Assembly: GCF_018294505.1 (NCBI RefSeq)
Contig: NC_057801.1
Location: forward strand, 844,063,465-844,127,464
Length of the DNA stretch: 64,000 nucleotides
DNA from: Triticum aestivum
Lineage: Eukaryota > Streptophyta > Magnoliopsida > Poales > Poaceae
Reading direction: 5' to 3'
Positions 22,081-30,982 of this stretch are shown here, in pieces (position 1 is the first letter of the stretch; the number at the start of each line of letters is the position of its first letter). Below the pieces are notes generated by a model that made no database searches, was not told where the DNA came from, and was given only the letters and a program-made list of their open reading frames with translations. The translations under genes and the position numbers were made by a program.

Positions 22081-22351
22081 ATAGCTTTAGCAATAGCGCT
22101 GGAAAAGAAAACGCGCTGCTGCTAAAATACTTAGCAGTAGCGCGCTGCTCGAAAACCATTGCTATGCTGGGACCGTCCTGTGGCCAAGTTCAAACTTAGT
22201 AGTAGAGCATTTTATTCTTGCCGCGCTGCTGCTAAGTGGATAGCAGTAGCGCCCTTCGTGGCAAAACGCTACTGCTAAGTAGTAGTAGCGCCTCATTTTA
22301 ACACGCGCTACTGGTAAGATTCTGTGTATAAGGTTTTCCCTAGTAGTGTAT

Positions 22352-23350
22352 AAGCAGCTTCACCGAGGTCTTTCATTGAAAAACTCTTATTCAAGTATCC
22401 TTTTATGCTATTAGAAATTCTATATCATTTCCAATCAGCAATATGTCATCCACATATAATATTAGAAATGCTACAGAGCTCCCACTCACTTTCTTGTAAA
22501 TACATGCTTCTCCAAAAGTCTGTATAAAACCATATGCTTTGATTACACTATCAAAACGTTTATTCCAACTCCGAGAGGCTTTCACCAGTCCATAAATGGA
22601 TCGTTGGAGCTTGCACATTTGTTAGCTCCCTTTGGATCGACAAAACCTTCTAGTTGCATCATATACAACTCTTCCTCCAGAAATCCATTCAGGAATGCAG
22701 TTTTGACATCCATTTGCCAAATTTCATAATCATAAAATGCGGCAATTGCTAACATGATTCGTACAGGCTTAAGCATCGCTACGGGTGAGAAAGTCTCATC
22801 GGAGTCAACCCCTCGAACTTTTTGAAAACCTTTCGCAACAAGTCGAGCTTTGTAGACAGTAACATTACCGTCAGCGTCAGTCTTCTTCTTGAAGATCCAG
22901 TTATTCTCTATGGCTGCCGATCATCGGGCAAGTCCACCAAAGTCCGCACTTTGTTCTCATACATGGATCCCATCTCAGATTTCATGGCCTCAAGCCACTT
23001 TGCGGAATCTGGGCTCACCATCGCTTCTTCATAGTTCGTAGGTTCGCCTTGGTCAAGTAACATGACCTCCATCCTACGATTACCGTACCACTCTGGTGCT
23101 GATCTTATTCCAGTTGACCTACAAGGTTCGGTAGTAACTTGATCTGAAGTTTCATGATCAACATCATTAGCTTCCTCACTAATTGGTGTAGGTGTCACAG
23201 GAACCGGTTTCTGTGATGAACTACTTTCCAATAAGGGAGCAGGTACAGTTAACTCATCAAGTTCTACTTTCCTCCCACTCACTTCTTTCGAGAGAAACTC
23301 TTTCTCTAGAAATGATCCATTCTTAGCAACAAATGTCTTGCCTCCGGATC
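22352..23350 (-). pseudogene. Copia integrase tail and reverse transcriptase, broken
   Basis: The frame 23282-22908 covers the variable linker after the integrase (Pro/Ser-rich) and the start of the reverse transcriptase (EPTNYEEAMVSPDSAKWLEA). It changes frame near 22910 into a KKKTDADGNVTVYKARLVAK segment, then MLKPVRIMLAIAAFYDYEIW and MDVKTAFLNGFLEEELYM, where the first catalytic Asp lies. A second frameshift near 22620 leads to KLQRSIYGLVKASRSWN and LYVDDILLIGND, the YVDD active site. A third shift precedes the CACTA at 22348. The enzyme would copy the element RNA into DNA. Several frameshifts make it inactive. Confidence 0.88.
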
Positions 23351-23363
23351 TGCGATAGAAGCT

Positions 23364-24334
23364 TTACCCAACAGTTTCCTTTGGGTATCCTATGAAGACA
23401 CATTTCTCCGATTTGGGTTCAACCTTATCAGGTTGAAGCTTTTTCACATAAGCATCGCAGCCCCAAACTTTAAGAAACGACAACTTTGGTTTCTTACCAA
23501 ACCACAGTTCATAAGGCGTCATCTCAACGGATTTTGATGGTGCCCTATTTAACGTGAATGCAGCCGTCTCTAAAGCATAACCCCAAAACGATAGCTGTAA
23601 ATAAGTAAGAGACATCATAGATCGCACCATATCTAGTAAAGTACGATTACGACGTTAGGACACATCATTACGCTGTGGTATTCAGGGTGGCGTGAGTTGT
23701 GAAACTATTCCGCATTGTTTCAAATGTAAACCAAACTCGTAACTCAAATATTCTTCTCCACAATCAGATCGTAGAAACTTTATTTTCTTGTTACGATGAT
23801 TTTCCACTTCACTCCGAAATTCTTTGAACTTTTCAAATGTTTCAGACTTATGTTTCATTAAGTAGATATACTCATATCTGCCCAAATCATCTGTGAAGGT
23901 GAGAAAATAACGATACCCGCCGCGAGCCTCACTATTGTAGTTCATCACGAAGCCCTTGTAGCTTGGTGGCAATGATTGAAGAATTTTGTTAATGACACTA
24001 TCATCCAGAAGATTAACTCCCAGTTGAATCAAGTGATTGTTATACCCAGATATTTTGAGTATATGTTCACTGACAGAACTATTCTCCACCATCTTGCAGC
24101 TATAGAACTTATTGGAGACTTCATATCTCTCAATCCGGGCATTTGCTTGAAATATTAACTTCAACTCCTAGAACATCTCATATGCTCCAAGACATTCAAA
24201 ACGTTGTTGAAGTCCCGGTTCTAAGCCGTAAAGCATGGCACACTAAACTATCGAGTAGTCATCAGCTTTGCTCTGCCAGACGTTCTTAACGTCGTCAGGT
24301 GCATCTGCAGCAGGCCTGGCACCCAGCGATGCTT
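23364..24334 (-). pseudogene. Copia gag fused to integrase by deletion, broken
   Basis: From 24164 an open frame gives Copia gag (ARIERYEVSNKFYSCKMVE, LPPSYKGFVMNYN). It passes without a break into integrase at EARGGYRYFLTFTDDLGRY. The nucleocapsid Cys-His knuckle, protease and integrase zinc domain that belong between are missing, so an in-frame deletion joined them. Integrase continues to IVSQLTPP and a stop at 23682; two stops follow before FWGYALETAAFTLNR and the GKKPKLSFLKVWGCDAYV segment, ending at 23364. More gag with stops lies between 24165 and the Gypsy junction at 24334. It cannot make a working product. Confidence 0.85.
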
Positions 24335-25918
24335 TGATACGTCTCCAACGTATCTATAATTTTTGATTGTTCCATGCTATTATATTATCTGTTTTGGATG
24401 TTTAATGGGCTTTATTATACACTTTTATATTATTTTTGGGACTAACCTATTAACCGGAGGCCCAGCCCAGATTGCTGTTTTTTTTGCCTATTTCAGTGTT
24501 TCGTAGAAAAAGAATATGAAACGGAGTACAAAAGGAATGAAACCTTCGGGAACGTGATTTTCGGAACAAACGTGATCCAGAGGACTTGGAGTGGACGTCA
24601 AAAAAGAAACGAGGAGGCCACGAGGCAGGGAGGCGCACCTGCCCCCCTGGGCGCGCCCCCACCCTCGTGGGCCCCTTGTAGCTCCACTGACCTACTTCTT
24701 CCTCCTATATATATCTACGTAGCCCGAAAACATCCAGGAGCACCACGAAACCCTATTTCCACCGCCACAACTTTCTATACCCGTGAGATCCCATCTTGGG
24801 GCCTTTTCCAGCGCTCCGCCGGAGGGGGCATTGATCACGGAGGGCTTCTACATCAACACCATAGCCTCTTCGATGATGTGTAAGTAGTTTACCTCAGACC
24901 TTCAGGTCCATAGTTATTATCTAGATGGCTTCTTCTCTCTCTTTGGATCTCAATACAAAGTTCTCCTCGATTCTCTTGGAGATCTATTCGATGTAACTTT
25001 TTTTGCGGTGTGTTTATCGAGATCCAATGAATTGTGGGTTTATGATCAAGATTATCTATGAATAATATTTGAATCTTCTATGAATTCTTTTATGTGTGAT
25101 TTGTTATCTTTGCAAGTCTCTTCGAATTATCAGTTTGGTTTGGCCTAGTAGATTGATCTTTCTTGCAATGGGAGAAGTGCTTAGCTTTGGGTTCAATCTT
25201 GCGGTGCTCGATCCCAGTGACAGAAAGGGAAATGGCACGTATTGTATTGTTGCCATCGAGGATAAAAAGATGAGGTTTATATCATATTGCTTGAGTTTAT
25301 CCCTCTACATCATGTCATCTTTCTTAAAGCGTTACTCCGTTCTTATGAACTTAATACTCGAGATGCATGCTCGATAGCGGTCGATGTGTGGAGTAATAGT
25401 AGTAGATGCAGGCAGGAGTCGGTCTACTTGTCAAGGATGTGATGCCTATATACATGATCATGCCTAGATATTCTCATAACTATGCTCAATTCTATCAATT
25501 GCTCGACAGTAATTTGTTCACCCACCGTAATACTTATGCTATCTTGAGAGAAGCCACTAGTGAAACCTATGGCCCCCGGGTCTATTTTCCATCATATTAA
25601 TCTTCCAACAACTAGCAATTTCCATTACCGTTTATTTTGCTTTCTTTACTTTTAGTCTTTATCATAAAAATACCAAAAATATTATCTTATCATCTCTATC
25701 AGATCTCACTTTTGCAAGTGGCCGTGAAGGGCTTGACAACCCCTTTATCGTGTTGGTTGCAAAGTTCTTATTTGTTTGTGTAGGTGCTGGGACTTGAGCG
25801 TGGCCTCCTACTGGATTGATACCTTGGTTCTCAAAAACTTAGGGAAATACTTATGCTACTTTGCTGCATCACCCTTTCCTCTTCAAGGGAAAACCAACAC
25901 TGTGCTCAAGAGGTAGCA
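24335..25918 (+). repeat. 5' LTR of Gypsy element 1
   Basis: 1584 bp from TGATACGTCTCC to AAGAGGTAGCA. It closely matches both LTRs of the element at 46666. The five bases before it are TGCTT; a matching duplication at the other end cannot be seen because that end is missing. Confidence 0.88.
24706..24714 (+). promoter_or_regulatory. TATA box of LTR (element 1)
   Basis: CTATATATA sits after a GC-rich stretch in the LTR, at the same place as in the two LTRs of the other Gypsy element (about 47027 and 53826). It is the likely start point of element RNA. Confidence 0.6.
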
Positions 25919-25929
25919 AGAAGGATTTC

Positions 25930-25947
25930 TGGCGCCGTTGCCGGGGA
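25930..25947 (+). promoter_or_regulatory. primer-binding site (tRNA-Asp type)
   Basis: TGGCGCCGTTGCCGGGGA begins 12 bp after the LTR. It is complementary to what I recall as the 3' end of plant tRNA-Asp. It primes minus-strand synthesis. Confidence 0.75.
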
Positions 25948-26164
25948 GTCTACGCACAAGTCAAGACATACCAAGTACCCATCACAAACTCTTATCCCTC
26001 GCATTACTTTATTTGCCATTTGCCTCTTGTTTTCCTCTCCCCCACTTCACCCTTGCCGTTTTATTCGCCATCTTTTTTGTTCGTCTTCTTCCCATATGTC
26101 TTTTCTTTGTGTTTCCATGTGCCTTCTATTTGCTTGCATCTTTTCTTGCTAAAAATCTATTGAT

Positions 26165-27460
26165 ATGGATCCACTTAAAGTGTTCTACTTGGATCATCTT
26201 CGATCCTTATGCGCTCGTGCCGAAACCCCAACTAGCCTAGTTGATGGGAAATCTTTAGATGATCATTGTCGTTTTGTGCGTCATCGTTTGTCTGAAAAAG
26301 GGAGACTCTTATGGGGTAAAATAAACAGATTGTTGTGTTATGCTTGGAATCTTTGTGAAATTAGTGATATGACTTGTTTCTCTAAGAACCCTAAAAAACA
26401 CCTCCCCTACCTATGTGAGTTTAATGAAAATGAAATCTTATCTTCTTATGCAAAGGGTGTTTATAGCTACTATGATATCGAAAAAATTGAAGAATTTTTT
26501 TAAGGGTTCTTATGAAGTTGCTTCTTTGATTGAAAAGTATGATACTACTCTTTACGAATCTGAAAATTTTGACATACTTGAATAATGCTATGAAAACTAT
26601 GCTCATAATGTCTATGTCAAAGAATTTATTGAAAGAATGACCATTGCTTCTAAAGAAAATAATGATATGCACGAATCTATAGATAATTATGATTCCGATG
26701 ATTTGATTGAAATACCCCTTGATGAACATGATGCTTGCTACCCTTGTGGCCATGATGCCAATATTTATGAAGATGAATTTGCTATTACACCCATACTTGG
26801 TAATTCCTTCGATGAAAAGCATGATTGCAATGATTTTACTATAAATTCTCTTGATGTAAACTGTGCTAATAATATGCAAAACCCTAAGCTTGGGGATGCT
26901 AGTTTTGCTATGTCTACTACTTGTTGCAATGATCATGATTGGGGTGATTCTTCTTATGATCTTGAAAATTTATTTAAGCCCCATGATGAACATGAGATTG
27001 ATAATTATGTTTGCAATAATATTGAAAGTGGGTTTGGAAGAGTGTCGACTTTAGATCCCACATATTTGGAGAATGTTCAATCTTATGGTATTTTTGATAA
27101 AAGTGGGTTTGGAGAGGTCATGACTTTAGTTAATATTAATCCCACTATTTTGGAAGAGTGTCAACTTTGCTTGCATGTGGATCGTCTTAAGAATATGTCT
27201 TGTGATAGCTATATGTTGAATTTTCTTATGATCCTACATGTAATTATTATGAGAGAGGAAAATATGGTTGTAGAAATTTTTATCTTACTAAATTACCTCT
27301 CGTCATGTTGAGATTGCCATCGTCTCTTTCTTCTTCCTTGCATATTCTAATTTTTGCTTGCTATGATAATTTGTTTGCTTATAAAATGCCTGTGCATAGG
27401 AAGTATGTTAGACTTAGATGTGTTTGTCACACACTATTTGATGCTCTCTTTGTGTTTTAA
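26165..27460 (+). pseudogene. unknown protein of non-autonomous Gypsy element, broken
   Basis: Begins MDPLKVFYLDHLRSLCARAE at 26165 and is open to 26503. A frameshift in a T7 run (about 26496) and a TAA near 26583 separate it from the main part 26637-27311, which is rich in Asp, Glu and Asn (SIDNYDSDDLIEIPLDEHD) and has repeated GFG-type segments (ESGFGRVSTLDPTYLE, KSGFGEVMTLVNINPTILE). A further shift near 27220 leads to CNYYERGKYGCRNFY and a basic tail ending at 27460. It replaces gag and pol in the element. I recognise the family from many wheat copies but know no function. The Cys pattern does not form a retroviral zinc knuckle. The role could be structural, RNA-binding or none. Confidence 0.6.
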
Positions 27461-27496
27461 TTCTTGTCTTTGATGTAAGCATCATTGAAATCTCAA

Positions 27497-27545
27497 TGCC
27501 TAGCTAGGGGCATTAAACGACAACGCTTGTTCGGAGGCAACCCAA
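27497..27545 (+). promoter_or_regulatory. conserved 49-nt motif after the ORF (element 1)
   Basis: Runs from TGCCTAGCTAGGGG to AGGCAACCCAA. It differs from 50562-50610 at about 4 of 49 positions and sits just after the coding region in both elements. The end can form a stem of TTCGG with CCCAA around AGGCAA, with one mismatch here. A packaging or dimer signal is one possible role, by inference. Confidence 0.6.
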
Positions 27546-28145
27546 TTTTATTTTAGTTCTTTGCTTTTTAGTTCTGTTTAGTAATAATTTTTTCATGTAG
27601 CCTCTGTTTAGATTCGTTTTTGTGTTTGAATTAGTGTTTGTGCCAAGTAAAACCGTTAGGATAACCTACGGTGATATTTATTTGATCTTGCTGTAAAAAT
27701 AGAAACTTTGCGCGCATGAGATTAGTTTTATTAATTCACAGAAAAGTGCTTCTCAGTTGATTCTTTTTGAAGTAGATCAATAAAAAAATTATATAGGACT
27801 TCCTAATTTGGTGGAATTTTTTAGGTTGCAGAAGTTTGCGTTAGATACAGATTACTACAGACTGTTCTGTTTTTGACAGATTCTGTTTTTGTGTGTTGTT
27901 TGCTTATTTTAATGAATCTATGGCTAGTAAAAGAGCTTATAAACCATAGAGAAGTTGGAATACAGTAGGTTTAACACCAATATAAATAAAGAATGAGTTC
28001 ATTACAGCACCTTAAATTGGTGGTTTGTTTTATTTCGCTAACGGAGCTTATGAGATTTTCTGTTGAGTTTTGTGTTGTGAAGTTTTCAAGTTTTGGGTAA
28101 AGATTTGATGAATTATGGAACAAAGAGTGGCAAGAGCCTAAGCTT

Positions 28146-28225
28146 GGGGATGCCCATGGCACCCCAAGGTAAAATTCAAGGACAACCAAAAGCCTAAGCT
28201 TGGGGATGCCCCGGAAGGCATCCCC
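28146..28225 (+). promoter_or_regulatory. twin GGGGATGCC hairpins (element 1)
   Basis: First hairpin at about 28146-28165 pairs GGGGATGCC with GGCACCCC. The second at 28202-28225 has a perfect 9-bp stem GGGGATGCC/GGCATCCCC with loop CCGGAA. Both are preceded by TAAGCTTGGGGATGC, the same sequence that forms the polypurine tract of this element group. Confidence 0.65.
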
Positions 28226-30695
28226 TCTTTCGTCTTCGTTTATCGGTAACTTTACTTGGAGCTATATTTTTATTCACCACATGATATGTGTTTTGCTTGG
28301 AGCGTCTTGTATGATTTGAGTCTTTTATTTTTAGTTTACCACAATCATACTTGCTGTACACACCTTTTTTAGAGAGACGCACATGATTCGGAATTTATTA
28401 GAATACTCTATGTGCTTCACTTATATCTTTTGAGCTATATAGTTTTTGCTCTAGTGCTTCACTTATATCTTTTAGAGCACGGTGGTGGTTTTATTTTATA
28501 GAAATTATTGATCTCTCATGCTTCATTTATATTATTTTGAGAGTCTTTTAGAACAACATGGAATTTTGCTTTGGTTGAAATTAGTCCTGAAGTAATAGGC
28601 ATCCAAGATAGGTATAATAAAAACTATCATAGAAAGTGCATTGAATACTATGAGAATTAGTTCGATACTTGATGATTGTTTTGAGATATGGAGATAGTGA
28701 TATTAAAGTTGTGCTAGTTGAGTAATTATGAAACTGAGAAATACTTATGTTGAAGTTTGCAAGTCCCATAGCATGCACGTATGGTAACCGTTGTGTAACA
28801 AATTTGAAACATGAAGTGTTCTTTGAGTGTCACCCTTTGTGTGGAGGTCGGGGGCGCACGATGGTTAACTCCTACCAACCTCCCCCTAGGAGCATGCGCG
28901 CAGTGCTTGGTTTTGATGACTTGTAGATTTTTTTGCAATAAGTATGTGAGTTCTTTATGACTAATGTTGAGTCCATGGATTATACGCACTCTCACCCTTC
29001 CATCATTGCTAGCCTCTTCGGTACCATGCATTGCCCTTTCTCACATTGAGAGTTGGTGCAAACTTCACCGGTGCATCCAAACCCCGTGATATGATATGCT
29101 CTATCACACATAAACCTCCTTATATCTTCCTCAAAACAGCCACCATACCCACCTATCATGGCATTTCCATAGTCATTCCGATATATATAGCCATGCAACT
29201 TTCCACCATTCCGTTTATTATGACGCGCTTCATCATTGTCATATTGCCATGCATGATCATGTAGTTGACATCGTATTTGTGGCAAAGCCACCATGCATAT
29301 TATTTCATACATGTCACTCTTGACTCATTGCCCATCCCGGTACACCACCGGAGGCATTCATTTAGAGTCATATCTTGTTCTAGTATCGAGTTGTAATCAT
29401 TGAGTTGTAAATAAATAGAAGTGTGATGATCATCATTCATAGAGCATTGTCCCTAAAAAAAGAGAAAGGCCAAATAAAAAAAGAAGGCAAAAAAAGGAAT
29501 AAAAAAGGGGCAATGCTACTATCCTTTTTCCACACTTGTGCTTCAAAGTAGCACCATGACCTTTATGATAGAGAGTCTCTTGTATTATCACTTTCATATA
29601 CTAGTGGGAATTTTTCATTAGAGAACTTGGCTTGTATATTCCAACAATGGGCTTCCTCAAATGCCCTAGGTCTTCGTGAGCAAGCAAGTTGGATGCACAC
29701 CCACTTAGTGTCATTTGTTAACCTTTCATACATTTATTGCACTAGTAGAAAAAGGGTCAAATGTGAAGCACATTAGTGCCAGTTTGCTTTTGAGCCGACA
29801 CTAATGTGTCCATTAGTGCCGGTTCCAACGGCTAGCCAGCTGCTCTCATTAGTACCGGTTCGTGGCGAACCTTTAGCACCGGCTCGCGCCATGAACCGGT
29901 ACTAAAGTGAGTGGTGGCAGGATGTTGTCAGTATGGGGCCCCTCCAGCACCTTTAGGACCGGTTTGTGTCACGAACCGGTACTAAAGGCCGTCCTACATA
30001 AACCCTTCGTCCACCCGAGCTCACTCTGTTCTTCCCCTTTCCCCTCTCCTCTCCGTTCTTCCCCTCTTCCTCTCGAGCTCATCACACATTTTTCCCATAA
30101 TTTGTCAAGATTTGCAGGCCCCCATCCATTCAAATGATCACAAAGGTTAGCAACTTTGTCCTTTCATCTCTCATTGCTAGATTAGCTCTTGCAATGCTTT
30201 GTATAGTGATTAATTTGTGAGTTTAGTAGTTTGGGAGGAATTATATGTGCTAGTATTTGATTTATATGCAATTTGAGGTCAAAAATAACACTTAGTTTGC
30301 ATATGTAGGTGTGGTTTACTTAGTGCCTTCTAAATCTCCGTCGTAACCACCGCCGATCGCCCGCACCGTCCCGTCGCCGACCACCTTGTGGTGAGCCTCT
30401 TGTTCATGAATGTTTTATATAAAAAATTGCTGTTTGTGTGATTTGGAAATATAGTTACTCGTATAATTATCTTACCCGTACGTTGTTTGTTATACATAGT
30501 GCCATGGTCTTTATATCCGTCCCCGTCGGCCCTCGTACTTGTTATGATTCGGATGTGGTATATTCTCTTTTAAAACTAGTTGTTGCATTTCGTGTTTATG
30601 ACAAATTATGCCCATCAAGTTGACATACATATTTTTATCTAGGAGGTTTGTGAACCGGAAATTCCAACCGACCCTATTGTCGAGAGGGGGAGAAG

Positions 30696-30890
30696 ATGGA
30701 ATTGGAGTTGCATGTTGCCGATGTCGTCGACGATCACAAGATCAAGATGGAGAAAATGCGCTTGAAGATTAGAAAGATTAGAAAATATGCCATTGATAGT
30801 GAGGCTTGGTATCATTATGTTGTTGGATCAATTGTTACCTTAGTTGCGATCTTGATCACATTTGTTGTTGCATTTAAATGCTTTAGCTAG
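30696..30890 (+). CDS. small CACTA-borne protein with C-terminal membrane helix
   Basis: A 64-residue frame. The N-terminal half is charged and helix-prone (DDHKIKMEKMRLKIRKIRKY); residues about 42-62 form one hydrophobic stretch (VGSIVTLVAILITFVVAF) ending KCFS. This is the layout of a tail-anchored protein. It lies about 90 bp before the transposase, on the same strand. I recall similar frames at this place in other wheat CACTA copies, but know no function. It could be a first exon of the transposase transcript. It has no stop or shift although the transposase is broken. Confidence 0.5.
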   Translation: MELELHVADVVDDHKIKMEKMRLKIRKIRKYAIDSEAWYHYVVGSIVTLVAILITFVVAFKCFS

Positions 30891-30982
30891 AGAGTTGTTT
30901 GTTTGTTGCATTTCTGTCTTGTATGAACTATATATATGTATGAACTTGTATTAATTTGGTCTTTTCGGTATTGTTAATGAAG

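Larger units (their letters stand above)
19423..22348 (-). mobile_element. CACTA (En/Spm) transposon, 2.9 kb
   Basis: Starts CACTACTAGGGAAAAGG and ends with the inverse CCCTAGTAGTG. TAT at 19420-19422 and 22349-22351 is the 3-bp target duplication expected of CACTA elements. Subterminal regions (19440-19640 and 22085-22330) are packed with AGCAGTAGCGC-type repeats in both orientations, the transposase-binding zone in this superfamily. Inside is a B3-like gene and no recognised transposase, so it is non-autonomous. Confidence 0.92.
17568..24334 (-). mobile_element. Copia LTR retrotransposon, nested and truncated
   Basis: Minus-strand element with, in transcription order, a gag fragment, integrase, reverse transcriptase, RNase H, a polypurine tract and a 3' LTR cut at 17568. 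A CACTA (19423-22348) lies in the reverse transcriptase and a Gypsy element begins at 24335 in the gag-side end. The 5' LTR is absent from the window. Gene order IN before RT is the Copia hallmark. The same LTR family is present as a solo LTR at 37294-39035. Confidence 0.9.
24335..29739 (+). mobile_element. Gypsy-type non-autonomous LTR retrotransposon (element 1), 3' truncated
   Basis: 5' LTR 24335-25918, primer-binding site 25930, coding region for an unknown protein, and a 3' noncoding module closely related to that of the element at 46666. At 29740 it is entered by a CACTA. The last part of the module and the 3' LTR should lie beyond that CACTA but are not in the window. It inserted into the Copia gag region. 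There is no gag, protease, integrase or reverse transcriptase. LTR and 3' module look like the Sabrina/WHAM group of wheat, but I am not sure of the family name. Confidence 0.85.
27461..29739 (+). other. 3' noncoding module of Gypsy element 1
   Basis: Aligns over its whole length with 50545-52905 of Gypsy element 2, though the coding regions differ. Shared pieces are the 49-nt motif at 27497-27545, AACACCAATATAAATAAAG near 27974, the twin hairpins at 28146-28225, the hairpin GTGCTTCAAAGTAGCAC at 29538-29554 and GCAAGTTGGATGCACACCCA near 29685. No frame is conserved between the two copies. Confidence 0.8.

Noticed and set aside
26421..26936. 171-codon Ile-rich minus-strand frame
   Set aside because: Antisense shadow of the Asp/Asn-rich unknown protein of Gypsy element 1.
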